In this document: positions 1-12,800 of the stretch, piece after piece
How positions within the stretch are numbered: position 1 is the stretch's first letter
How the letters are laid out: each line of letters opens with the position of its first letter
From: Sorex araneus
Taxonomy: Eukaryota > Chordata > Mammalia > Eulipotyphla > Soricidae
Direction: 5' to 3'
Assembly (NCBI RefSeq): GCF_027595985.1
Contig: NC_073313.1
Coordinates: 86,410,899-86,474,898, forward strand
DNA: 64,000 nt
The notes under the pieces: generated by a model
Seen by the model: only the letters and a program-made list of their open reading frames with translations
Told to the model about the DNA's origin: nothing
Database searches by the model: none
Program-made: the position numbers and the translations under genes

Positions 1-240
1 ATGAGGTCAAAGCGGCCACACTAGCAGCCGCATAGTTTTGGATTTCTGCATGTTAGTATTTTAGTAACGAAGTCCAGAGAAATATCTGCCAGAAATTGCA
101 TCATTGCAAGCTTGTACCTCTCAGCTACTTTATATTCCACATATGAGTGTAACCTTTCTATGTCTGTCTCTTTCTTTCTGACTCATTTCACTCAACATGA
201 CACTCTCCATGTTGATCCACTTATATGCAAATTTCATTTT
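1..240 (-). mobile_element. L1 fragment: ORF2 end and start of 3' UTR
   Basis: Read on the minus strand, 240 to about 110 encodes the end of L1 ORF2, with the usual run ending in a serine, glutamate and methionine-rich segment and a short tail. It passes directly into a 3' UTR containing 'acaagcttgcaatgat'. The same 3' UTR segment occurs in the composite element at 12387-13019, so this copy shows what L1 subfamily the composite tails come from. The element is cut by the window edge. Confidence 0.75.
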
Positions 241-507
241 AATTCTCACTGAGAAAAGTTTGCTTTCTCATCTAAACCAAAGCAAATGAAAGGTAACTAG
301 AGATTACATGTGAACAAACATAAAATGATAGATAGCTGGGAGACTGCTGTTACATACTGCCACCAAGTTCCAAAGTAGTTAAGATGTCTATATACATGTC
401 AGAAAATCGGAAGTTCTGTTAAAGAGGTAAGGGGATTTAGGCCAGATGTATCTGTTATCGACTCTAATGAGAACTTAAGTGAAAGATGCTCCCTGTGTTT
501 AAGATAC

Positions 508-643
508 GGCAGAGCGTGGCAAGCTACCCGTGGCATATTCGATATGCCAAAAACAGTAACAAGTCTCACAATGGAGACATTACTGGTGCCCACTCAAGCA
601 CATCAATGAACAACGGGACAACAGTACTACAGTGCTACAGTGT
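508..643 (+). mobile_element. Second SINE family, body fragment
   Basis: This is a partial copy of a repeat also seen at 26880-27195 (+), 29436-29669 (-), 50906-51037 (-) and 63799-63885 (+). Shared words include 'ggcaagctaccc', 'atatgccaaaaacagtaac' and 'ctcacaatggagac'. It ends in a short 'acagtgctacagtg' repeat. The tRNA-like head is missing here. Confidence 0.65.
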
Positions 644-688
644 TCAAGATATTAAAAATGAAGAATGAGCATAACCTGCCATACTTAC

Positions 689-813
689 ATAAAGTGAGTT
701 AATATGGTGTCTCCCATCATTCCCGACATTATCAAATGCTTCTTGGTAATATCATAGACTGGTAGCTCTACTCCCACTACGATGGCAGCCCTTTGAGCAG
801 TTGGCACAACACC
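689..813 (-). CDS. SLC25A14: SLC25A14 coding exon for codons 199-240 (last exon in window)
   Basis: The translation runs [20 protein letters not shown] and onwards to a THF motif, which is the end of carrier repeat 2 and the start of the next segment. The acceptor is 'ctgcag' just above 813 and the donor is 'gtaagt' just below 689. The exon begins in phase 0 and ends after two bases of codon 240, which begins AT. The human codon is, from memory, a valine, so an isoleucine here would be a conservative change. Further exons are outside the window. Confidence 0.95.
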
Positions 814-3800
814 CTGCAGGAGATAAGTGACAGAAGACACCAAGAAAATAAATAGGTAGTAATCTAAGTCTAAAAATGAACAAAATGGGAGTTGGAAAGA
901 AATTTTAGGAGTATTGCAATTGCCTTGCATGCAGCCAACCCTGACTCCATCCCTTGTACTTCATATGGTCTCCTGAGCACTGCCAGGAGTAATTCCTCAG
1001 TAAAAAATCAGGACTAGCTCCTGGGTACTACGGGGAGTGTCCCAGTAGTCCCTCTATGTAAATAAATAAATATAAACAAAATGGGATGGAGAGCAGAGAA
1101 ACAGTACTTAGATGTAGTTAACTTGTGTTTGATCCCTGGCACGCCATATGGCCTATGAGTACCACCTGGAGTGACTCTTGAGCACAGAGCCAGGACTAGT
1201 CCTGCACACTGCCAGGTGTGACACAAATTTTTTAAAAAGGGGCCAGAGGATAGAAGGAAACAAAAAATCCGGTATGGATTACAGAGGTAACTCTTGAAAA
1301 TTGATGGCTGATATATAACACTAATAAATCTCCAATTCATTTGCTGTACATGAAATAAAATCACTGACACAAAATACAAGCAACAACGTAATAAACTGAA
1401 CTTCTTAATAATTAAACATTTTTTGTTATTTAAAGAGTACCATCAAGAAAGTGAAAGACTGGGGCTGGAGGGATAGCGCAGCAGGTAGATGTTTGCCTTG
1501 CACGAGGCTGACCCGGGTTTGATTCCCAGCATCCTATATGGTCCCCTGAGCTCTGCCAGGAGTAATTCCTGAGTGCAGAGCCAGGAGTGACCCCGTGCAT
1601 CGCTGGGCGTGACCCAAAAAGCCAAAAAAAAAAAGAAAGTGAAAGACATGTGAGAAAGCATACATATCACAGACTAGTATACAAAATTTATGAATAACGC
1701 TTAAAACACAATAAATAATCCAATTTTAAAAAGAGCAAAAGATCTAAACAGACATTTTCCAAAAAATATACACAAATATACAATAAGTACATAAAAAGAT
1801 ATTTAACATCATTAATTTTTAAGGAAAATCAATCAACACTACAATGATATACCACTACAAAACATTAGGATAGCTATAAGGGGGAAAAAGCAGACAAGTG
1901 TAGATGAGGATGTGGAGAAATTGGAAACTCTTACAAACTGCTGGCACAAACATAAATTGAAGAAATCAAATTATTTTTATTTTTTTTATTTTGCCTTTTT
2001 TTTGGGGGGGTCACACCCAGCGATGCACAGGGGTTACTCCTGGCTCTTCAATCAGGAATTATTCCCGGTGGTGCTCAGGGGACCATATGGGATGCTGGGA
2101 ATCGAACCTGGGTTAGCCGTGTGCAAGGCAAATGCCCTGCCCGCTATGCTATCGCCCCAGCCCCTGGAATAATCACTTTAGTACCTCGTTGATAATTCTT
2201 CAAAAGGGTAAAACAGAAATAACAGGTGACTCAGTAATTTCCCACCGAAATACATACCGAAAAAAACTAAAAACATGTAATCAACCAAACTTTTATACAC
2301 ATAGAAATGTTCATATTATCAATATCCCCTAATAGCCAAGCAGTATAAACAACCAAAATGCCAAGTGAAACTATCAAGAGAATGTGATGTGTAAATATAA
2401 CATTCTATCGTAAATTGGCTAATTAATAGAGAAGAGAGAGAAAGGACATTCAAGTTTGTCTAGGGTTAGGAGGCTTAGGGCACAGGAAAGTGATAATTAG
2501 ATATGGGGGTTTCTTTTCATAATGACAAAAATGTTCTAAAAGTGCTAATTACACAAGTCTGGATGTAGTAAAAATTATATTGTATACTTTAAGATAAGGT
2601 ATGCTATAATTTTAAAGCACATGCATTGCTTCAAATATACAGCCACCAAGCATTAAATAGAAATAAAAACCGTGGGGCTGGAGCAATAGCATAGCGGGTA
2701 GGGCATTTGCCTTGCACACGGCTAACCCAGGTTCAATTCCCAGCATCCCATATGGTCCCCTGAGCACCACCGGGAATAATTCCTGATTGAAGAGCCAGGA
2801 GTAACCCCTGTGCATCGCCAGGTGTGACTCAAAAAAGTAAAAAAAAACAAAAAGAAAAAGAAAAACTGTTAAATTTTTGTATTTTGCTCTTTTGTGTATG
2901 TTACCAAGTCACTTACAATATTATGACAATTCAGAATTTTATGGCTTTTTATAAAAAAATTTTTCTTTTGCTGTGGCCGGAGCGATAGTACTGCAAGTAG
3001 GGCGTTTGCCTTGCACACGACCAACCTGGGTTTGAACCTGGCATCTCATATGGTCCCCCAAGCACTGCCAGGAGTAATTCCTGAGTGCAGAGCCAGGAGC
3101 AATCCCAGAGCATTGCTGGGTGTGACCCCAAAAACAAAAAAAAATCAAACAAAAAATAACACTTTTCTCTTGCTAATTCTAGGTACTGATAATATAGAAT
3201 AATTCTAGTAATAAACTACTTACTCTCCAGAGACCCTTGGTACCTTCTTGTTGGTATATATCAATGAAGCTTCCAATCATGCTGCCTTGGAACAAGCTTC
3301 CTTGAGCCTGCATTCGAATCTAAAACAAGAGGAAAAATTTTGTATCAACAGAGAGAATCCAAAGGAGATTCTCTACTCCTTTGAAAATAAGAAAAACCTA
3401 ATATCTCATGACAGATAACCTTGCTATCTCTATGGTTTCATGATAGACCTGGTGACAAGGGGTTGGAAATAAGAGCACATGTAAGCCAAGAAATCCCGAG
3501 AAGATATCATGGTCCCAATCCAGCGTTTCTTTTTTTTTCTTTTTGGGTCACACCCGTCGATACACAGGGGTTACTCCTGGCTCTGCACTCAGGAATTACT
3601 CCTGGTGGTGCTCAGGGGACCATATGGGATGCTGGGAATCGAACCCAGGTCGGCCGGCCGCGTGCAAGGCCAAATGGGTAGGCCCTTGTCCTGCATATGG
3701 CCAACCTGGATTCTATCTTGGCACCCTATATGTTCCCCCAAGCCCACAAAAGAACCCTGAGCAGAGCCAGGAGTTAGTTCTGAGCACAGCCAGGTGTGGC

Positions 3801-6800
3801 CCAAAAACTGGGGGGAAAATCCATCCCACTAATCTCGGATTACAAACTAAATATTACATATGACAAGTTTATCTAACTCTTCCTCTGTTCTATCCTCAGC
3901 CCTTCTCGCTTCATCTCCTCTGTTCTAATTTGGCATGTGAAAAAAATCTTGCATGTGAGTCCTTTTTTATCTTCATTTCCCACGACTCAAAGAACAATGA
4001 TTTTTTTTTTTACAAACACTCAAATCCTGGGGGCTGGAGCAATAGCACAGTGGGTAAGGCGTTTGCCTTGCAATTCCCAGCATCCCATATGGTCCCCTGA
4101 GCACCACCAGGAGTAATTCCTGAGTGCAGAGCCAGGAGTAACCCCTGTGAATTGCCGGGTGTGACCCAAAAGAAAAAAAAACACTCAAGTCCAGAAAATT
4201 GACTTTTATTTCATGCAACAGATTTACAAACATAGTAGGACATCAGCACTATCAGTGTCTAAAAATATTGATTTGGCTCAGAAAGTCCTTCTACCCGAGA
4301 CATAGGATAGACGTTAGGGTACTTGCCTGACACACAGCCCCCCCCCCACGTTTTGAGCCCCAGAAGTGATCCCTGAGCTCAGAGCCAGGAGTAAGCCCTA
4401 AGCACTGCTGGGTGTGGTCCAAAAACAAAATCACACACACAAAAGAAATAGCTTTTCTGAGCACTAGCCTTGGCATTCAGAAAGGGCCTAATGAAACACT
4501 GGATTGGGGGCTGGAGCAATAGCACAGCAGGTAGGGCATTTGCCTTGCATACGGCTAACCCAAGTTCGATTCCCAGCATCCTATACAGGTCCCCTGAGCA
4601 CTGCCAGAAGTAATTCCTGACTGAAGAGCCAGGAGTATCCCCTGTGTGTTGCCGGGTGAGACACAAAAAGAAAAAAAGGAAACGCTGGATTGGGACCATG
4701 ATATCTTCTTGGGATTTCTTTGCTTCTATACATGACTGGGTACTTCAAGCCTGGCTTAACATGGTTTTCCTGGGGTTGGAGCGATAGCACAGCAGGTAGG
4801 GCGTCTGTCTTGCACACAGCCGACCCGGGATCGATTACCAGCACCCCATATGGTCCCCTGAGCACTGCCAAGAGTAATTTCTGAGTGCATGAGCCAGGAG
4901 TAACCCCTGTGTATTGCTGGGTGTGACTCGAAATGCAAAACAAAACAAAACAAACCACATGTTCTTCCTATTCACATTTACAAGAAGACTCTTGGCATTT
5001 CTAGGCAAACCTCATTTTATCTATTTTAAATGAAAGTATGGCTATTTAACACCTTTATAAAGATAATTTGGATTTACCACCCATGGTCTATGACCTTATG
5101 CTGATACCCCTCTAGTTCCTTGCTGATTCTAGTGTACTTGGTCCTTGGTTTTAATGCTGGTATCTCACTGGTCCTCTCCCTCTAAGTTCTAGTCAAACTC
5201 TTGACAGTGTAAATGAAAATCTCTGTCATGGCTTTGTTGCTCTGAGATGAGAAATCTCTCCATTCCTGTCCAAATAGCTATGAACAGAAAGAGCTAGAGG
5301 GGAGGGAAGTTCTCAAGAGGGGATATGTGAATAGAGAAACAGATTTCTCTACAATCTCCCACTCTATCCTGGTTTTTATGAATAATGAATATAATCTTTT
5401 TTGTTTGCGGCCACACATGGTGGCGCTTAGGGATCACTCCTAGCAGGACTCAAGGTGCCATATGGATTCTGGGGATGGAACGTGGGTCATCTCATGCAAA
5501 ATCAGCACACTACTCACTGTATGACCTCTACAACCGCCACTCATTTCTTTTTACCTTAAATTTTTAACCATAACAATGCATGCAATTATCCACAAAAATT
5601 AGTTATCAAGCAGATTCTGTGGGAATTAATCTCATTTTTCTACGTCCTTCTGTAAAAAGATGAATTATGGGGGCTGGAATGATAATACGTTGGATAGCTT
5701 GCTTGCCTTGCATGTGGCTGACCCAGATTCTATCTTGACATCCCTTATGGTCCCCTGAGCACCAGCAGAAATAATTCCTGAGTGCAGAGCCAGTTATAAT
5801 GCCTGAGCACTGCTAAGTGTGCCCTACCCACCTTCTGTAAAAAGAGATGAATTATGGGAATATCTTTAGGGTTAATTCCTTTTCTTTTTATTTGGGGCAG
5901 GTGGTGGGGAGGTGGTTTGAAGAGCTCAAGCCAACTGGTATCATGGGCTATTCCTGGCTCCATGTTCAGGGGTGACCCCTGGTGGTGCTCAAGGGACCAT
6001 ATTGCAATACCAAGTCCAGCCTGTGTAGGGCAATGGTTCAGCCTGTGTAACGCAAGTGCCTTAACTACTGTACTATTTCTTCCTGTCCTTGTGGTTAATT
6101 CTTTGTCAGTCTAACACAGGGATGCACATACAAAGACAGAACCAAATCGCATCTGTAGGGATTTTCTAAGTGTAATGTCTTAAGATTAGCCTGAGGAAAA
6201 TACTGGAAATGATGAAGCATATGTGTCCTTTTGGGACATCTACTGCACCTCTAGCAAGTTATTATAATGACTAAAGAATCCAGAGTAACCCCGGTGTGGC
6301 CCCAAAACAAAACAAAAAAATCACATTCTCCCTATATTTTTTTTTGTTTTGGGGTCACACCCAGCAATGCTGTGGGATTGCATTTGTACTCAGGAAGTAC
6401 TCCTGACAGTGCTCGGGGGACCACATGAGATTCTGGGAATTGAACCTGGGTCGGCCACGTGCAAGGCAAATTCCCTACCCGCTGTACTATCGCTCTAGCC
6501 CCCTCCCTAATTTCTTAGAACTTAGAATTCACATATTTAATCATATATTTATTGATACCTCCTAAGAAAAAGAAAGACATGGAGCCAGAGCAATAGGACA
6601 GTAGGTAGGATGTTTGCTTTGCACACAGCTGAGTCAGGTTCAACCCGTGGTACCCCATATACTCTCCTGAATTGTCCAGAAGTGATCCATGAGTGCAGAG
6701 CAAGGAATAATCCCTAACACCACCAGATGTGATTCAAAAGCAAATAAGGAAAGGAAAGACAGCACCATTTTAGACTTAAGGTACCTCAAAATGAAAACTT

Positions 6801-9800
6801 TCTTCTTTTTTTATTTTATTGAATCACCATGAGATATAGTTACAAGCCTTCACGGTTTAGTTACAATCACACAATGATCAAACACCCATCCTTCCACCAG
6901 TGTGCATTCCCTACCACCAATATTCCCAATATACCCCCCCTTTCCCACCCTCCCACTCCCTCCCTGGCAGACAATATTTCCCATCTCTCTCTCTCTACTT
7001 TGGGGCATTATGATTTGTAATACAGATAATGAGAGGTTATCATGTTTGGTCCTTTATGTACTTTCAGCACACCTCTCCCATCTTGACCGATTCCTCCAAC
7101 CATCATTTTCTTAGTGACTCCTAAAAGGAGAATTTTCTTTTATTTATTTACTGTCTTTTTGCTCTTTGAATCATACCCGGAGATGCACAGGAGTTTCTGC
7201 ACTCAGGAATTACCACTGGAGGTGTTCAGGGGACCATATGGGATGCTGGGAATCGAATCCGGGTCAGCCGCATGCAAGGCAAATGCCCTACCTGCTGTGC
7301 TATCATTCCAGCCCCAAATGAGAATTTTCTTAAGATCTTTTTTCTTTCTTGTTGTGTAGGTGGGACACACCTGACAGTGCTCAGGGCTTATTCATGGCTC
7401 TGCACTCAGGAATCACTTCTGGCAAGGCTTGGGGGCCATATGTGTTGCCAAGGATCAAACCCAGGTCAGCGCGTGGCATGCAAGGAAAATGCCCCAACCA
7501 CTATCTCTCTGGCCCTACTAAATGCCATTTTAATCATCTTTATTTCCTCAAATTATGACACAGGTCAATCGATCATACCATAATAAGTGAAGATTACAGA
7601 ATCTATCTTGTTTTGTTTTGTTTTGGGACCACACCCAGCAGTGCTCAGGGATAAGTTAGTCTTGGCTCTGTGCTCATGGATCATTCCTGGTGGGGTTCAG
7701 AAGATCATATGGGGTGGAAGGAATTAAACACGGGTTGGCAAGGCAAGTGCCCTACCCACTGTACTATCACTTCAGACCCCCAGAATATATCTTTCTTTTG
7801 TAAAGTGGGGAAAGGATCATTAACAAACACAAGTTTCATCTCTGATAGATTTCAGAAAAGAGTACAAATAGAATCCAGAACTGATTCCCTTATAAATGCA
7901 CAGCCTTAGTTAGCAACAAATTAATGCATATCATATATACTACTATTTAATGAGCATCTATCACCTACCAGGCAGAATGATAAGCAGTTTACATTAACCA
8001 TTTCTAATCCTTAGCAACCTCTCCAATAAGCATAGTATTATCCTCATTTTAGAGGTAAGAAAATATAGACATAAATGATTCTGTGATTTGACATAAGTTT
8101 TATTGCTAGCAACTGACAGATTAGGAATTGAGTTTGAATCTTCACATTTGTGCTCTTTCCACATCACATTGCAAACATCCAATACCACGAGCTCTCTTAC
8201 CTTTAATACATCAGTGGGATTGGCTATAGCGGAAGATATCACTCCCGACACTACCCCACAGATCATATTAATCAGGAGAGTTTCATCTGTATAAAGGGAA
8301 AAAAGAAACATTTGCTTATGTTATATAACAGTTTCTGAGTTATCAGAGAAAGGGAGCCCCAATCAGAGAATGAACTACAGAAATGAAGTGCAAAGAGAAG
8401 CAGGTATCTCTAGATTCCAAATTACTGCTGAGACATATAAAAATTGGGAAATATTAAAAAATAGGGCTGGCGAGATAGTACAGGAGGTAAGGCTCTTGCT
8501 TTGCATGCAGCCTACCCTACTTCAAATCCCTGGCATCATATATGGTCTCCCGAGCACCGCCAGGGGTCATTTCTGAATAAGGAGCCAGGAATTACCCCTG
8601 AGCACTGTGCAGTATGGTCCCAATTTCCAAGTTATCGGGGGCGTGGGGGGGGGAAGAGTTCCCAAGTGATATTCAGGAGGTTCTGGAAAATCCCTAGTAT
8701 TAGTCAGCGAAACAGCTACTCAGTACTTGAGGAATCAGTGCTACCTGGGCCCTGCAGGGCCAAGGATTATGCAGGTCACTCAGCATCCAAGCTGTGCTCA
8801 GGGGCCTACAGAGTCATACCCAGTGATGCTCCAGGGACCATGGAGCATTGGAACTCCAAACCAGCTTGGACCCATGCAGTGTGCCCTAACCAATGGATAA
8901 CCTTTTTGGTTTTGGTTGATTTGGGGACCACATCTGGCAGTGCCCAGAGAATGGGGGTCCTGGTGGCCAATCCCAAATGGATGCCTGGCAAGGGAAGGGC
9001 CTTACCTGCTTTACTATCTCTCCAGTCCTACCCCATAAATCATTTTTTTAAAAAAATAAGGTATATCTAAAGGATATCAGGAAATACCCTCTACAAACTC
9101 GGATAACCACATCAATTTAGCATTGAATCCTTTTCTGGATAATTGATTTTAGGGACTGACGAGAAAACGGTGGGTAAGGTACTTATTTTGCACACGGCTA
9201 ACACAGGTACAATTCCTGGCACATGGTCCCCCAATTACTGCCAGAATGATCCCTGAGCACAGAGCCAGGAGTAAGCCCTGAGCACAATCAGGTGTAGTCC
9301 AAGCCCCCACCCACAAAGAATCTAAATATGTAAGAGCCAATACTAAAAGATAAAAATCCTTTGTTGAATAAGAAAACTTTATTTAATTATTAAATTTGAG
9401 TGGCCTTGGTATCCATAAAATCAAATACTAGTTTGAAATTAGACATTCCAGTCATGGGTTGGAGCAATAGCACAGCGGGTAGGGCATTTGCCTTTCATGC
9501 GGCTGACCTGGGTTCCATTCCCAGCATCCCAGATGGTTCCCCGAGCATTGCCAGGAATAATTCCTGAGTGTATGAGCCAGGAGTAACCCCTGTGCAATGC
9601 CGGGTGTGACCCAAAAAGAAAAAAAAGACGTTCTAGTCATTAAGAACTTATTTTCTTGGCTAGAAAAAGAGAGACTATAGAACCTATTGTTGTTAAATGA
9701 AATTCAATCTTCACCACACTTAACCAAGAAAGTGAAACAAGGTAAATGCAAGTGAAGATTCTAAGAAAGGAAAACTATTTTAGGAAGAGTTACAAGAGAA

Positions 9801-12800
9801 CCCTTCAAAATTCTCAAAGAAGACATTCCAAAAATTCTGAATTATGAAAATAAGGTTATACAAAGGACATTACTAACCTCAAGGTTCTCCAGCTACCCCA
9901 ATCTCTAGTTAAATACCCTTCTAATATAGAATTAAGGCACAAAGCAGTAGCAGATAAATGATAATGCTAAATGTGGAAAAGGTGGCATTAAAAATAAGAA
10001 TAACATAATATTAAATAACCTAAAAGAGGGCCAGAGTGATAGCACAGTGGGTAGGGCGTTTGCCTTGCACACATCCAACCTGGGTTCAATCCCTGGCACC
10101 CCATATGGTCCCCTAAGCACCACCAGGAGTAATTCCTGAGTGCAGAGCCAGGAGTAACCCCTGAGCATCGCTGAGTGTGACCCAAAAAGCAAAAATAAAT
10201 AAATAAATAAGCTAAAAGAAGTTTAACAAAATTTACAGCTAGCTGTGGGGAGGCGAAGAAACAGTACAAGAGTTAAGGCACTTGCACTGCATCCTTCTGA
10301 CCCGGGTTCGAGTCCCCAGTACCACATGTTTCCCCTAATCACCACCAGGGATCCCGTCTGAACACCAGTGGATGTGGACCAAACCCCACCCTTCCCCAAA
10401 CTGATAGCTAGAGAATATATTTGGTTTGAAGTTTTCCTGATGAAGAGACTATTAACTACTAACAAATTAATTAGAATAACAATAAAATTAATGTTTGAGA
10501 CAAAACTAAACTGTTTCATGTTCCCTCTCTAATGACCAGCCAGTATTGTCTTTTTTCTGATCTTTAATTGGTTTTCTTTTCTGGAGGGAGCCACACCCAG
10601 CTGTGTTCAAGGTTTCCTCCTAGCTCTATGTTCAGGAAACACTACTGGTGAAGCCAACAGGACCATAAGGGGTAACAGGGATTGAACTTGAGTCAGCCAT
10701 GTACTATCCACTGTACTATCTTTTCCAGCTCCCTATGACAGAAAAAAAGAACAGTAGAAGAGTAGATCTCTCTAATCTAGCATTCATCAACTTTTTTTCA
10801 TTGGATCATGAAATAGACCATTACAAAGCTGGTCACGATTGGGTTTTAGTCATACAGTGTTCCAACACCCATCCCTCTACCAATGTACATTTCCCAGAAC
10901 CAATGTCCCAGTTTCCCTCCCACCACCCCTAACTTCTCACTCCCCAACCTGCCTCTATAACAGGCTCTCTCTCTCTCACCACCCACCATTTGCAAAATAG
11001 ATACTGAAAGGTATCATGTATATCCCTTTACCACCAGTAACCAGTCCTCCTGGCCCCTGTTTTCCTTGTCCTTTGCTCTTAGTCTCATATTAATTTTTAT
11101 ATACTACAAGTGAATGCAGTCGTATATCTGTTCCTCTCCTTCTTACTAAGCTCACTCAGCATACTCTCAATGTCCATCCATTTATAGGCAAATACCATGA
11201 CTTTATTTTTCCTAACATCTGCGTAGCATTCCACTATATAGCTATACCATAGTTTCTTTATCCAGTTGTCTGTTCTCAGACTCTTCTACTTTTTTAATAC
11301 CTGTGGACCAGCCCCAATCCTGCATACCAGTCCATGGACCACAGTTAGAACCAAAACAGTTGACCAGTGATTGAAGATCAACCCTGTAACCCACGCTCAC
11401 CTATTTCTGCAAGGATTTATCCCATCAGTATAAGCTAGCTTTGTCCTTGCAGTGACTGTCAATCATTTTCAGGCATCCCATGACAAACACGTCTTTAATC
11501 AATCAAGCATAATTTCAATAATTCCATCAAGTACTACCACAAAAGAGAGTAAGATATCTATACTGACCTTCCAAACGCTCTACAAATAATCGCTTCAAGC
11601 TCTGGTAAATGCCAATTTTAATGGTGCCATATGATGCCTGTCTTAGTAAAGCAGGAGCAATTCTACCAAAAAAGAAAGAAAACATGGACTTGCAAATTTG
11701 CACTACCTCCCTCCCTCCTTTTAACCACAGAGACTTCTCCCCAACCCCCTCCAAGGACTCATGAAACTTTCACCAAGAGAAACACATCTTAGGTCATAAA
11801 ACAAATCAACAAACTTAAGTGAAGTCATATAGAATATTTTCTCTAATCATAATAGAATTAAACTGAAAATCAATAAAGAACTACTAAAAACATGGGAATT
11901 AAATATTATATTCCTGAACAATCCATGGTTCACAGGATCTCAATGATTTTTTTAAAAAAACAAACTGAATGAAAATTAAAATTCAACATATGAAAATATG
12001 CAGGAAAAGAGCCAGAAGACAGTACATTAGGGAGGGAACAGCCTAACATGCATCTGAATTGGGTTCAATCCCTGGCATCACTTGATCTCCCCCAAACAAT
12101 TCTGATGGCCCCCATACACGGCTGGGGTGGCCCAGGTAATCCCTGGCATCGGGGGACCTGAGCAGTGTGTCATCCTTGGGCTTTTGCATTGAATCCCTAG
12201 CCCAGCTGGCAGAGAACTGCATGTGGGGCCCCCAGACCTCCTGATCACCACCTGGTAGGTCCCCCCCAAATATGCAGGATACAGCTGAAGCAGTGCTGAA
12301 AGAAAATTTATTATACAAAATACTAGGAAAGAGGCAACATCTCAAATGAATAATCTAAATTCCTACCTCAAGAAACTAGAAAAAGACACTGCTGCTGAGA
12401 TGTGACCCGGGGGGCCGCATGCGCGTGCGGCTCCTCCGCAGCTGCACAAGCATGAATCCAGACCCAGCTGAACCAACTTCAACATGGGCAGCTCCTTGCA
12501 GATTGTCTCCAGCCAGAGAACTAAGCCGCAACCCCATGCCCGCCCAGGTGGGGAAAGGTATTTCTCTCTCTCGCCTGTCCCTTCCCGGGGATGAAGGGTG
12601 TGGGGACCGCCATATTATGATGACCACAGATGGGGTTTACAAGCTTGCAATGATTGAATATCTGGAAGAAATCTCCCTGGACTTAGTTGTAAAAGTAAGC
12701 GGCCGCGCGACCTCATTTCTCTTTACAACAGGTCTGACTCTAGTGGGGTGCTCCTAATAATAATGGTGAGGTTTGTGTTGAAATATTGAATGTAACCAAA

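Noticed and set aside
1460-1633. tRNA genes at the many box A/box B matches
   Set aside because: All lie in SINE heads followed by the SOR body and poly-A; none folds as a complete tRNA with its own 3' end.
8501-9070. 189-codon frame
   Set aside because: It consists of SINE fragments and intronic sequence of SLC25A14.
11300-11345. DNA-transposon terminal repeat around 'tgtggacca'/'tggaccaca'
   Set aside because: The two words are not inverted complements, and no matching second end was found.
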